43,078 nt of DNA from Burkholderiaceae bacterium (GCA_947449305.1 CANFRA010000009.1:1-43078); one strand, 5' to 3'. Counted from the stretch's first letter, positions 32,376-40,931 are shown. The notes: generated by a model not told the origin, from the sequence alone. Translations and numbers: made by a program.

Positions 32376-32657
32376 ATGAACCTTGAGCCCCACCAGATTG
32401 AAGTCATCGGTTATTGTGTCGCATTCTTGACCACGTTCGCCTTTTTGCCGCAGGCAATACAGTCCTGGCGGACTCGGGATTTATCTGGCATATCTCTGGG
32501 CATGTACTCCCTATTTACAGCTGGGGTAGGGCTCTGGCTGATTTATGGGCTCATTATTGAGAAGTGGCCCCTGATATTGGCCAATGCTTTGACCTTTGCT
32601 TTGGCTCTGAGTATCTTGTTACTAAAATTGCGTCATACTTCTTTACAACGGAAATAG
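32376..32657 (+). CDS. SemiSWEET-type sugar transporter
   Basis: A 93-residue membrane protein with three helices and the SemiSWEET/PQ-loop pattern: IGYCVAFLTTFAFLPQAIQSWRTRDLSGISLGMY, with the PQ motif at the end of helix 1 and SGISL just before helix 2, then LWLIYGLIIEKWPLILANALTF with the Asn of helix 3. SemiSWEETs act as dimers to move sugars along their gradient; the substrate here is not known. Start ATG 32376 fits the family length; the in-frame ATG at 32346 would add ten unneeded residues. It precedes the FAH-family gene by 34 bases. Confidence 0.9.
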   Translation: MNLEPHQIEVIGYCVAFLTTFAFLPQAIQSWRTRDLSGISLGMYSLFTAGVGLWLIYGLIIEKWPLILANALTFALALSILLLKLRHTSLQRK

Positions 32658-32691
32658 AGACTAATCCACGGGATTTGATAGAAAGGGTTTT

Positions 32692-33384
32692 ATGAGTTCA
32701 GCGTTTGTGATTGATCCGCCAGCAGTGATTTCTTTGCCAGTCACTGGTGATACTCGCCGTTTTGCAGTAAATCGGATTTACTGTGTTGGTCGGAACTATG
32801 CAGATCATGCGCGTGAGATGGGCCATGATCCAGATCGTGAGCCACCATTCTTTTTTATGAAGCCAGCTAACTCTATCGTGACCGATGGAAAAGACATGGC
32901 TTACCCGAATTTATCAAAAGATGTACATCATGAAATTGAAATGGTTGTTGCCATTGGTAAAGGTGGCGCAAATATTCCTGCTAATAAAGCCTTAGACCAT
33001 GTCTATGGGTATGGTGTTGGCTTGGATATGACAAGACGTGATTTACAAGGTGAAGCGAAGAAGATGGGTCGCCCCTGGGATACAGGAAAAGCATTTGACC
33101 AAGCAGCTCCTTGCGGTGAAATTACTCCGGTAGCCCAATGTGGCCATCCAACAAAAGGCACTGTCAAACTTTTAGTGAATGGTGAGGTACGCCAAGAGGG
33201 TGATCTAAACCAGTTGATCTGGAATGTGCCCGACACCATTGCTTATCTTTCCACCTTGTTTACTTTAGAACCAGGTGATTTAATCTATTCAGGCACCCCT
33301 GCTGGCGTTGGCCCAATCAAGAAGGGTGATGTGCTTGAAGGAAGCGTCGAGGGCTTAACTAATCTCAAAACGAAGATTCTGTAA
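32692..33384 (+). CDS. Fumarylpyruvate hydrolase-like FAH-family enzyme
   Basis: A 230-residue FAH-domain enzyme of the short fumarylpyruvate hydrolase-like group (NagK/YcgM). Signatures: IYCVGRNYADHAREMGHDP, FFFMKPANSIV, DVHHEIEMVVAIGKGG with metal-binding His/Glu residues, and YGVGLDMTRRDLQ. These enzymes cleave acylpyruvates, such as fumarylpyruvate from gentisate. No gentisate dioxygenase or maleylpyruvate isomerase is in the window, so the pathway is not proved. GAAAGGG lies just before the ATG at 32692. The stop codon overlaps the next start (TAATG). It is distinct from the FAH gene at 28060. Confidence 0.9.
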   Translation: MSSAFVIDPPAVISLPVTGDTRRFAVNRIYCVGRNYADHAREMGHDPDREPPFFFMKPANSIVTDGKDMAYPNLSKDVHHEIEMVVAIGKGGANIPANKALDHVYGYGVGLDMTRRDLQGEAKKMGRPWDTGKAFDQAAPCGEITPVAQCGHPTKGTVKLLVNGEVRQEGDLNQLIWNVPDTIAYLSTLFTLEPGDLIYSGTPAGVGPIKKGDVLEGSVEGLTNLKTKIL

Positions 33385-34445
33385 TGAATATATTCTCTCA
33401 TCAGTCGACTCTTAGAGCCATTGGTTTGGTTTGTGCCACCTCATTATTATTGGCGGCGTGTGCCAGCACAGAGCAGGCGTCAGTGAGCTCCCCAAGTCCA
33501 GCTAACTTATATACCAATGCAGCACCATTGGATCTGCGTTTAAGTACTTGGCCTTATCCATATGCAACCAAAGAATTCAAAACCAGTTTGCAAGGACAAC
33601 CTGCGACGATGGTTTATATGGATGTGCCTGCTATTGGTAAGCAAAAGGGTGTAGTGCTCTTGTTCCATGGAAAGAATTTTTCTAGTGATTATTGGGCCCC
33701 TACAATCGCCGGCTTAACGCAAGCTGGATATCGTGTAGTTGCTCCAGACCAAATTGGTTTTGGTAAGTCCTCTAAGCCAGATGTGGCATATCACTTTGAT
33801 GATTTAGCTGCTAATACCAAAGCTTTATTGCAGTCGCTCAATGTCAAGCAGGTTTCGGTCATTGCAAATTCGATGGGTGGTATGGTTGGCGTGCGATTTG
33901 CCCGCCTCTACCCGAATATGGTGCAAAAGCTCGTTCTCGAAAATCCTTTAGGTCTTGAGGATTACAGCAAAGATATTCCGCCACAGCAAAATGACAATTT
34001 ACTCAAGTTAGAAATGGCGCAGACAGAGGTGAGCTATCGCCGCTTCTTGCAAACCTACTTCCCAACCTGGCAACCGAGTTATGAAAAGTTTGTAGAAGTG
34101 TATGTACGTATACAAAAAGGGCCTGACTATCCTGCTTATGCTAAAACTTCTGTCTTAACTTATCAGATGATTGCAGAAAAACCCGTTGTAAATGATTTGC
34201 CGCAATTGAAGATGCCTGTATTACTAGTGATTGGTCAAAAAGATAGAACGGTCTTTGGTCGTCGTTTTGCTCCACCAGAAGCTGTGAAGTCATTGGGTAA
34301 CTTTCCAGAGCTAGGTAAAAAGGCGCAAGCTGCAATGCCGAATGCAAAGCTGGTACCTATCGATAATGTTGGTCATGTGCCCCATGTGGAAGTCCCAGAT
34401 CTATTTGTCAAAACAGTAGTAGAGTTTTTAAACTCTAAGAGCTGA
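33384..34445 (+). CDS. Alpha/beta hydrolase lipoprotein
   Basis: A 353-residue alpha/beta hydrolase anchored as a lipoprotein: signal peptide ending LLLAAC, Cys26, with Ala at +2 (outer-membrane sorting expected). The fold shows the oxyanion HGKNF turn, the nucleophile in VIANSMGGMVG (Ser163; NSMGG in place of GxSxG), an acid in VIGQKDRTVFG and the catalytic histidine in NVGHVPHVEVP. It resembles haloalkane-dehalogenase/lactonase-type esterases, so it may hydrolyse esters or lactones outside the inner membrane. Translation is coupled to the FAH enzyme by a 1-base overlap, suggesting one pathway. Confidence 0.87.
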   Translation: MNIFSHQSTLRAIGLVCATSLLLAACASTEQASVSSPSPANLYTNAAPLDLRLSTWPYPYATKEFKTSLQGQPATMVYMDVPAIGKQKGVVLLFHGKNFSSDYWAPTIAGLTQAGYRVVAPDQIGFGKSSKPDVAYHFDDLAANTKALLQSLNVKQVSVIANSMGGMVGVRFARLYPNMVQKLVLENPLGLEDYSKDIPPQQNDNLLKLEMAQTEVSYRRFLQTYFPTWQPSYEKFVEVYVRIQKGPDYPAYAKTSVLTYQMIAEKPVVNDLPQLKMPVLLVIGQKDRTVFGRRFAPPEAVKSLGNFPELGKKAQAAMPNAKLVPIDNVGHVPHVEVPDLFVKTVVEFLNSKS

Positions 34446-34468
34446 TTCATAGATTACCCTTTCTCCAA

Positions 34469-34488
34469 GATGGCTTAAGCTAGCCATC
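34469..34488. other. Short inverted repeat after alpha/beta hydrolase gene
   Basis: GATGGCT pairs with AGCCATC around a 6-base loop, 24 bases after the stop codon. It may be a weak terminator, though only ATTT follows. Confidence 0.4.
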
Positions 34489-34564
34489 ATTTGGATCTCA
34501 TGCACTAGAATTCTCCTATGGATATATCTATCAATGCTTTAGTAATGATCTGATGAAATAGGTA

Positions 34565-35557
34565 ATGATGCTATTTTCTAGGTTAATGAAAAGCCTCTTA
34601 GTTCTTCTGTTTGTCTGGCTTGCTGCATCTAATGCTCATTCACAAACAAAGACGACTTGGCCCAAGCAAGCAATTCGGATTATTGTGACTTTTACACCTG
34701 GCGGTGCACCCGATATCCTGGCGCGCGTCTTAGCTGAAAATTGGCAGCAAACTCTTGGCGTGCCGGTACTCGTTGAAAATCGTCCAGGCTATGGCGGCAA
34801 TATTGGCGCAGATTTAGTTGCTAAGAGCGATCCTGATGGCTATACCTTGCTGATTGGTACCGTGGGTATTCATGCGATTAATGGCGCTCTTTATGAAAAG
34901 ATGTCCTTTGATCCAGTGAGAGATTTCACGCCGATTAGTTTCTTGGCGAGCACTCCCAATGTGTTGATTGTGAATAATCAATTGGGCATTACTAATATCC
35001 ATGAATTGATTGAACTTGCAAAAGCTAAGCCAAATCAATTGACCTTCGGTTCTTCAGGAGTAGGCACTTCTTTGCATATGTCCGGCGAACTCTTTAAAGA
35101 AATGGCTGGAATTAATATTCGTCATATCCCATATAGGGGGCGCGCTCAATCATTGCCAGATCTCGTCAGCGGACGCATCTCGATGCTCTTTGATAATCTA
35201 TCTTCCTCATTGCCATTGATTAAAGCAGGGGAGGCTCAGGCTCTAGCTGTCACGACATTAAAACGCTCGCCTGCCGCCCCAGAAATTCCGACCTTGGCCG
35301 AACAGGGTTTGCCAGGTTTTGAGGCGGTTTCGTGGTTCTCCTTAATGGCCCCAGCAAATTTGCCGCCGGCCATTCAAAAACGCCTTAATCGCTTGGTTAA
35401 ACATGCCTTGGAAAGCCCGGATGTTAAAAATAGGCTCCTGGCCGGTGGCCTGGAGCCTGCCCCTGGCAGCCCTGAGGACCTCTCTAAATTGATTGCAAGA
35501 GAGTCCCGTAAGTGGAGTAGAGTGGTTCAGCAGTCAGGCGCTAAAGCTGAGCCGTAA
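34565..35557 (+). CDS. Bug-family (TctC) tripartite tricarboxylate receptor
   Basis: A 330-residue exported receptor. Two adjacent ATGs (34565 and 34568) are possible. Signal peptide: KSLLVLLFVWLAASNAHS-Q. Motifs: IRIIVTFTPGGAPDILARVLAENW (loop 1 with Thr-Phe-Thr-Pro instead of the usual Pro-Phe-Pro-Pro), GYGGNIGADLVAKSDPDGYTLLIG, LTFGSSGVGTSLHMSGELFKEM, HIPYRGRAQSLPDLVSGRISMLFD, and the terminal VVQQSGAKAEP. No TctAB. It is separated by 119 bases from the hydrolase gene and by about 126 bases from the lipoprotein cluster that follows. Confidence 0.92.
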   Translation: MMLFSRLMKSLLVLLFVWLAASNAHSQTKTTWPKQAIRIIVTFTPGGAPDILARVLAENWQQTLGVPVLVENRPGYGGNIGADLVAKSDPDGYTLLIGTVGIHAINGALYEKMSFDPVRDFTPISFLASTPNVLIVNNQLGITNIHELIELAKAKPNQLTFGSSGVGTSLHMSGELFKEMAGINIRHIPYRGRAQSLPDLVSGRISMLFDNLSSSLPLIKAGEAQALAVTTLKRSPAAPEIPTLAEQGLPGFEAVSWFSLMAPANLPPAIQKRLNRLVKHALESPDVKNRLLAGGLEPAPGSPEDLSKLIARESRKWSRVVQQSGAKAEP

Positions 35558-35683
35558 TTTCTGATTTTCTTGTCAGCCCAGGGCGACTATAAAGCGTTGT
35601 ATCACTATGGCACAGTACAGGCGCTACGAATCCAACATATTCGATTGAAAACTACTAATCACACCCATTTTAATCGACCCAAT

Positions 35684-37447
35684 TTGCTTAAATTTTTAGC
35701 ATTAGACTTTTCTAAATTCGGAGCATTCTTCTCCATTGCTGCAGCCTACCTATTGGTCGGGTGTGCAACGCAGACTCAGCAAATGAAAATGAATGAGTCT
35801 AAGGAACAATTCAAGAATGGGAATATGCAGACTACAGCTGCCACTATTCAGGGTGTATTTAAAGATAAAAATACACTCTATTACTTAGAGCTTGGTCAGG
35901 TACAGCGACTGCAAGGCGCAAGTCAAATTCCTAATAGCACCCAGAACTTATTAGCAGCAGATCAATTAGTTGAACAATGGGAAATTGCGACTAGCGATAG
36001 GCTCAAGCGCTCCTTGACAGATGTGAGTTCATATATCTTATCCGAAGGCTTCAGTAGCAATTACGATCCAAAGCCATATGAGGTTAGCCTCTTAAGTCAG
36101 ACAATCGCATTAAATCATTTATCACAAGGCCGCTGGAACGATGCTATGGTTGAGGCCAAGAAAATGGCGCAACGAGAAAAGGTGATCGAGGAGCTGATTC
36201 AAAGTAAAGTCGCAGCAGTATCGAAAGTCGAGCAACAGCAGCAAAATAACCAGAACACCAGAGGCGCTACGAGCCGTATTCAAGATATTGGCGGATATCC
36301 AATTAATCTATTGGATGATGAGGAGACTCGTAGTCTGAAGAATTCCTATCAAAATCCTGCCGCCTACTATTTATCCGGTTTTATTCACGAATCCCAGAGC
36401 GAATCTAGCTTGGCTGCCCCAGGGTATCGATTGGCAATTGAATTACGACCATCAGTGAACTTTTTTAAGACCAGTATTGCCAAGCTAGACTCCAATATTG
36501 CCAATCAATCTAAAAAAAGTTTCGCAGATACCTTAATCATTATTGATACGGGTTATATGCCTAAAATTAGCCCCTATCAAATTAGTCAGACCATCAACTT
36601 TGGGGGTAATGCAAAACTAGTTACCCTAACTTTTCCTGTAATTGAAAAATCGAGTGATCGCTTTACTCCAAATTTTGTACAATTTGGTGATCGCATGGCA
36701 AATCTAGAGTTGGTCACTAATATCGATGCTATGGCCAGGAAGAATCTCAAGGATGAGATGCCGGGCTACGTTTTAAGGGCAAGCTCTAGAGCTCTCGTAT
36801 CTTTGGCGGCACAATATGCGGCAGATCAAGCTGCGCAGCAGGCGGCTAGAAGAAATAATCAAAATAATCAAAATAATAATGCGGCAATTATTGGCGCTAT
36901 TGCTGGAATGCTCACTGGCTTCGGTCTTCAGGCTATTAATGTGACTGATGTGCGGCACTGGTCAACATTGCCAGCACAAACATATATGGCAAGGATGGGC
37001 TTGCCCATTGGGCCTAGTGTTCTTAAATTTACTCTGCCATCGGGAGTGACGCAAAGCCAAACAGTTAATCTCCTTGGCGGTTATAACGTGGTTTACATCC
37101 GCATGTTCAGAAATAGCGCAACAGTATTAACATCCAATGATCCAGCAGCGCTTCCTCCTAAGCCTCAAGTTCTGGCGCCACAAACAATGACTAACCCCGT
37201 TGCGATAGTACCCAAGGCGGCTTCAGAAGAGATCAAGCCGAAAGAGGGTGCTTTTGATGGACTGAAGAAATTGTTTAGTTTTGGGGGTGCAAAGTCAGAA
37301 GAGTTAGTAACACCTTCAGAAACTGCGCCTAAAGATGTACCACGAGCTAGCAGCCCCACAACTAGCCCCGCAAGCAGTAATATGGATGGGTTAAAGCCCG
37401 ATGAGCCACCCAATTTACTCAATAGCCTTCAGCAGCTTTTTAATTAG
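35684..37447 (+). CDS. COG3014-like lipoprotein, likely TTG start
   Basis: A large exported lipoprotein. The only in-frame start codons before the lipobox are TTGs (35570, 35597, 35645, 35684, 35753); 35684 gives a 27-residue signal peptide ending LLVGC, the cysteine codon being 35762-35764. The body is helical and TPR-like (SLLSQTIALNHLSQGRWNDAMVEAKKMAQREK; NPAAYYLSGFIHESQSESSLAAPGYRLAIELRPS), followed by an Asn/Gln-rich stretch, a glycine-rich hydrophobic segment (IIGAIAGMLTGFGLQ) and a DVRHWSTLPAQTYMARMGLP region. It resembles COG3014 uncharacterised proteins, which sit next to ycfL and lpoB in other Gammaproteobacteria. Starts the lipoprotein cluster. Confidence 0.75.
   Translation: MLKFLALDFSKFGAFFSIAAAYLLVGCATQTQQMKMNESKEQFKNGNMQTTAATIQGVFKDKNTLYYLELGQVQRLQGASQIPNSTQNLLAADQLVEQWEIATSDRLKRSLTDVSSYILSEGFSSNYDPKPYEVSLLSQTIALNHLSQGRWNDAMVEAKKMAQREKVIEELIQSKVAAVSKVEQQQQNNQNTRGATSRIQDIGGYPINLLDDEETRSLKNSYQNPAAYYLSGFIHESQSESSLAAPGYRLAIELRPSVNFFKTSIAKLDSNIANQSKKSFADTLIIIDTGYMPKISPYQISQTINFGGNAKLVTLTFPVIEKSSDRFTPNFVQFGDRMANLELVTNIDAMARKNLKDEMPGYVLRASSRALVSLAAQYAADQAAQQAARRNNQNNQNNNAAIIGAIAGMLTGFGLQAINVTDVRHWSTLPAQTYMARMGLPIGPSVLKFTLPSGVTQSQTVNLLGGYNVVYIRMFRNSATVLTSNDPAALPPKPQVLAPQTMTNPVAIVPKAASEEIKPKEGAFDGLKKLFSFGGAKSEELVTPSETAPKDVPRASSPTTSPASSNMDGLKPDEPPNLLNSLQQLFN
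36854..36880 (+). repeat. Tandem 9-bp repeat encoding Asn-Asn-Gln
   Basis: AATAATCAA occurs twice in tandem, then a third AATAATAAT, in frame with the COG3014-like gene (Asn/Gln-rich stretch). Slippage would change length by three codons without shifting frame. Confidence 0.7.
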
Positions 37448-37459
37448 GAAAGACCGAGA

Positions 37460-37816
37460 ATGAAAAAATATCTATTGATCTTATTGGCAGCCTTTGCTTT
37501 AGCTGCCTGCAGCTCAACACCTTCCATGAAGGAGATGACGGTGCGTATGGGCGACACTGATAGTATGCAGGTTACCGATATGCGTAGCTTGATGCGTAAT
37601 GGCGTGCTGACAGCACAGGTAACTATTCAGAACGATAGCAGGTCCAACCTAGTTTCTTATCGTTTTAAATGGATCGGCAAGAATGGCATGACCGTTACCG
37701 ATGAAGAGGCTTGGAAGCCAGTGACAATTGGCAAAGGCCAGTCGACCGTTATTATGGGCATCGCGCCAACACCAGATGCCACAGATTTTCGCTTTGAGTT
37801 AAATCAATATAAGTAA
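37460..37816 (+). CDS. ycfL: YcfL family lipoprotein (DUF1425)
   Basis: A 118-residue lipoprotein: signal KKYLLILLAAFALAAC, Cys17, Ser at +2. The mature domain has the YcfL/DUF1425 pattern: MRSLMRNGVLTAQVTIQNDSRSNLVSYRFKWIGKNGMTV and WKPVTIGKGQSTVIMGIAPTPDATDFRFEL, an Ig-like beta sandwich. YcfL is linked genetically to lpoB in E. coli. It follows the COG3014-like gene by 12 bases, with AGGA before its ATG, and precedes lpoB by 32 bases. Confidence 0.93.
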   Translation: MKKYLLILLAAFALAACSSTPSMKEMTVRMGDTDSMQVTDMRSLMRNGVLTAQVTIQNDSRSNLVSYRFKWIGKNGMTVTDEEAWKPVTIGKGQSTVIMGIAPTPDATDFRFELNQYK

Positions 37817-37848
37817 ATCCCAGAGTAAACCTAATCGCTAATTGAAAA

Positions 37849-38445
37849 ATGATCATGAAAATGCACACTAAAACTATCCACTTATTCGTATTTGCACTGT
37901 CCACAGCCTTACTGGCAGCCTGTTCAGGTCCGCAAGTGCGCTATGGCGACGCTAAGGCCGTTGAGACAGTCAATGCCAACTACGGCTCAACTGATCTGCA
38001 GATGATTGCTGAAGCGATGACGCGATCACTCCTGCAATCCAAAGCAATTTCGGGAAGCAAGGATGCTCCGATTGTGACTTTGGCTGATGTGAAGAACAAG
38101 ACCTCTGAATATATTGATACGCGCGTCATCACCGATAAAATTCGTACGCAGCTCATGAAGAGTGGTCAAGTACGCTTTGCAGTGAGTGTTACCGAAATGC
38201 AAAACCAAACTGATGAGTTAAAGCGTCAGAATCAGTCAGGTCTATATAAGAACAGTACGATTGCTAAAACTGGCAATATGCAGGGCGCTCAGTACCGCAT
38301 TGAAGGCTCAATTGCATCTATCGTGAAAAATACGAAAGACGTAAAAGATGTCTACTATGTCTTTAACTTAAATCTCATCAATAATGAATCAGGCTTGCTG
38401 GAGTGGGCTGATGAAAAAGAGATTCGCAAGACTGCAACCCGCTAA
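37849..38445 (+). CDS. lpoB: Penicillin-binding protein activator LpoB
   Basis: A 198-residue outer-membrane lipoprotein that activates the peptidoglycan synthase PBP1b. Signal peptide ends LLAAC (Cys25, Ser at +2). ATGs at 37849, 37855 and 37861 are possible; the first is used. The C-terminal domain matches LpoB: AEAMTRSLLQSKAI, PIVTLADVKNKTSEYIDTRVITDKIRTQLMKSGQVRFA, and YRIEGSIASIVKNTKDVKDVYYVFNLNLINNESGLLEWADEKEIRKTATR. The flexible linker between lipid and domain is short, fitting a 198-residue length. The gene for PBP1b is not in the window. Translation follows ycfL; 16 bases separate it from the next lipoprotein. Confidence 0.92.
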   Translation: MIMKMHTKTIHLFVFALSTALLAACSGPQVRYGDAKAVETVNANYGSTDLQMIAEAMTRSLLQSKAISGSKDAPIVTLADVKNKTSEYIDTRVITDKIRTQLMKSGQVRFAVSVTEMQNQTDELKRQNQSGLYKNSTIAKTGNMQGAQYRIEGSIASIVKNTKDVKDVYYVFNLNLINNESGLLEWADEKEIRKTATR

Positions 38446-38461
38446 TCAAGGAATTTAATTA

Positions 38462-39511
38462 ATGCAATTGCTTAAAAAATCGTTTCTAGTTTGTGTGGGA
38501 GTAGGCCTGGTCTTCTTGACTGGCTGTGCCTCTAAACCACCTGCAGCAGTAGCAGAGCAGCCTATTGTTGGGCGAGTGGCAGCAGATCCGCCCAAAAACC
38601 CAGTGATTGATGCCCAGACTCTTAAGGCGGAGTCTAAGTCAATCGCAGTGACGGATATTTTTTTTAAAAAAGAAGGCAAGAACTTAGTCTTTATTGAAGA
38701 AACCAGAACTACTACTGGTAATACTATCACCTCTACGATAGCCCCTAAGACGATTGAAGTGGATGCCGATAAAGCCAATGCTTCTGCTCTTACTGGCGGC
38801 CCTAACTCATCTGCATTTCCAGTGAAATTCACCGATTTGTCTGATCCAAAGTCGACTGCACCAGGTACTTCCCCGGTAATAACCCCCGTAGATCCTCAAA
38901 CTTCTAGCAATAGCTCTAATGCTCAAACGCAAAGTTCTAAGAAGTCTGGCTACGAGAGCAACATGGAATATGGTGAGCTACGTTACTTGGCTAACCCTAT
39001 CCGTGGCTTACTGATTAAATCAGGGTACAAGGTAGTGCAAGCTAAGCCAAGTGTGGCGATGCCCAACCAAGGTGATGAGTACTTTGATATTGTGAAACGC
39101 ATCAAGGCTGGAGATTTTGCAGACGCGAACTATGTCCTCTATGGCGTTTTGGCGGAAGTATCAGTAACGGATAACGTAGACAGTATTCCGGGAACCAGAT
39201 CCAGCTCACAGCAGGTGGTACTGGAGGTGACTGTCGACTTTAATGTGGTTGATACGCAGACTAATCAAATTGTTGCCTCCTTTATCGCATCAGGTGATGG
39301 CAAGGAAGTGCGCATTGATGGTAAAGATAATAACTTTAAGGCTAGCAAGGCAAAGTTAATGAAGTTAGCCTCTTTAGATTTGGCAGAAGATGTCCGCAAG
39401 AACTTAGCGGCACAGAATTTCATTACCAATAATCCAGGATCGGCTGGTTATGAGCGCAATCTTAAGCGGCGTATCGATGATGATGCTTCTACTTTAAAAG
39501 TTTATAAGTAA
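38462..39511 (+). CDS. LpoB/CsgG-like lipoprotein with long linker
   Basis: A 349-residue lipoprotein: signal peptide KKSFLVCVGVGLVFLTGC, Cys22, Ala at +2; AAGGAA is 8 bases before the ATG. Residues 24-165 are low-complexity and Ser/Thr/Pro-rich (a linker with a TTTGNTITST segment). Residues 170-330 resemble the LpoB/CsgG fold: GELRYLANPIRGLLIKSGYKVV, ADANYVLYGVLAEVSV, VVLEVTVDFNVVDTQTNQIVASFIASGDGKEV and ASLDLAEDVRKNLAAQ. It looks like a distant second LpoB-type protein with a longer linker. Function unknown; last gene of the lipoprotein operon. Confidence 0.75.
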   Translation: MQLLKKSFLVCVGVGLVFLTGCASKPPAAVAEQPIVGRVAADPPKNPVIDAQTLKAESKSIAVTDIFFKKEGKNLVFIEETRTTTGNTITSTIAPKTIEVDADKANASALTGGPNSSAFPVKFTDLSDPKSTAPGTSPVITPVDPQTSSNSSNAQTQSSKKSGYESNMEYGELRYLANPIRGLLIKSGYKVVQAKPSVAMPNQGDEYFDIVKRIKAGDFADANYVLYGVLAEVSVTDNVDSIPGTRSSSQQVVLEVTVDFNVVDTQTNQIVASFIASGDGKEVRIDGKDNNFKASKAKLMKLASLDLAEDVRKNLAAQNFITNNPGSAGYERNLKRRIDDDASTLKVYK

Positions 39512-39536
39512 CAACTCAGTAGACTCCAATACTCTG

Positions 39537-40928
39537 TTATAGAACAAGCGGCGGATGCGTTTTTTCATAGCGCTCCGCTGTTTTTCTAAAGAGGTAGAGT
39601 AAAAAGCAAGCAGCCAATCCAAGGCTAATACTGTTTCCAGCCCAGAAGCCATTAGCACCTTGCAAGAAGGTGGGTACATTGCCAAATACATTAAAGCCCA
39701 TCAGATAGCCACCACCAAGACCTACGCCCCATAGCGATCCTGCGTAGATCAGCATAGGCCAAAAGGCAATGCGATAAGCCCGCAGAATGAATGCTGCAGT
39801 CACTTGTAGGGCATCAAAGATTTGATAAAACGCGATAAACAAAAAGAGGGGGATTGAAAAGGCTTTCACCTCAGCTGGCGGATCGTACAAATCTAATAGC
39901 TGCATTCTGAAAACCCAGACCGCAATACCAATCGTGATACAGGTAGCAGTTGTAAAAAATACGGATGACCAACCAATCTCCTCGGCACGTTCAGGCTTGT
40001 TAGCGCCAATCGATTGGGATACCAAAGTCATTGTTGCAATTGAGAGGGAGAGTGGCACCATATAAATTACAGTGCCCAGATTAGCAACAATTTGATGTCC
40101 AGCCAATGCAGTAGTTCCTAGGCGCGCAATAAAGAGTGACATGAAAGTAAATGAAGTGACTTCAATTAAATAGCTAAAGCCAATAGGCATACCCAGTTTT
40201 AATAACGTCCAGATACGCTGCCAATCTGGCATGCTAAAGCGCGCAAAGATCGCAAACGGTTTATAGAAGCGATCAAACAGAACAAAGCCTAGAGTGAGCA
40301 GCATCCAGGTCCAGTTAATGATGACGGTGGCTACTGCACACCCAGGGCCACCCATGCCTTCAATCCCAAATCCACCATAAATAAAGAGTAAGTTCAGAGG
40401 TAGCTTTAGTCCCAAGCCAATGAGTTGAATGATGGTAATCACGGCAGGGCGAGATACGGCATTATGCAGAGCCATCAAGACACGCATCACCATGCTAGCA
40501 GGTAATCCAATGGCCAGAATATTGAGATACAACTTTGCTTTGTCTTCTATATCTGGACTCAAATGAGAAATCTCAAGCACGTGATCAGCATTGGTCAAAA
40601 TCAGACAACCAAGAATGGTAAGTCCGAGAGCAAGCCAAGTAGCTTGTCTTACCTCTTCACCGATCTCAGAATAGCGTTTGGCGCCAAAGAGTTGACCAGC
40701 AATCGGTGCGAGAGCAGACACCACACCAGTCAGGCCAACATAAACACTGATAAAGATTGCTGAGGCCATTGCTAATGCTGCTAAGTCTTCAGCAGAGTAG
40801 CGCGCTGTCATGGCAGTATCTAGTACCCCAAACGCAATCACTGCTAACTGACCAATTAATAAGGGCCCAGCAAGTTTAAGTAAAGCAGGGATGTCCTCGC
40901 GCAGGCGCGATAGTTTAAAGTGCAGCAC
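39537..40928 (-). CDS. MATE family efflux transporter
   Basis: A 463-residue inner-membrane transporter of the MATE family (NorM-like) with twelve helices. Helix 1 region reads LLKLAGPLLIGQLAVIAFGVLDTAMTARYSAEDLAALA, the second half TSFTFMSLFIARLGTTALAGHQIVANLGTVIYMVPLS, with the family-typical GASGIG-like loops. It exports cationic compounds or flavin-like substrates in exchange for Na+ or H+. Start is GTG 40928, three bases after the stop of the glycosyltransferase gene, with GGAA shared between them, so the genes are co-translated. Substrate unknown. Confidence 0.92.
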   Translation of the reverse strand: MLHFKLSRLREDIPALLKLAGPLLIGQLAVIAFGVLDTAMTARYSAEDLAALAMASAIFISVYVGLTGVVSALAPIAGQLFGAKRYSEIGEEVRQATWLALGLTILGCLILTNADHVLEISHLSPDIEDKAKLYLNILAIGLPASMVMRVLMALHNAVSRPAVITIIQLIGLGLKLPLNLLFIYGGFGIEGMGGPGCAVATVIINWTWMLLTLGFVLFDRFYKPFAIFARFSMPDWQRIWTLLKLGMPIGFSYLIEVTSFTFMSLFIARLGTTALAGHQIVANLGTVIYMVPLSLSIATMTLVSQSIGANKPERAEEIGWSSVFFTTATCITIGIAVWVFRMQLLDLYDPPAEVKAFSIPLFLFIAFYQIFDALQVTAAFILRAYRIAFWPMLIYAGSLWGVGLGGGYLMGFNVFGNVPTFLQGANGFWAGNSISLGLAACFLLYLFRKTAERYEKTHPPLVL

Positions 40929-40931
40929 TAT

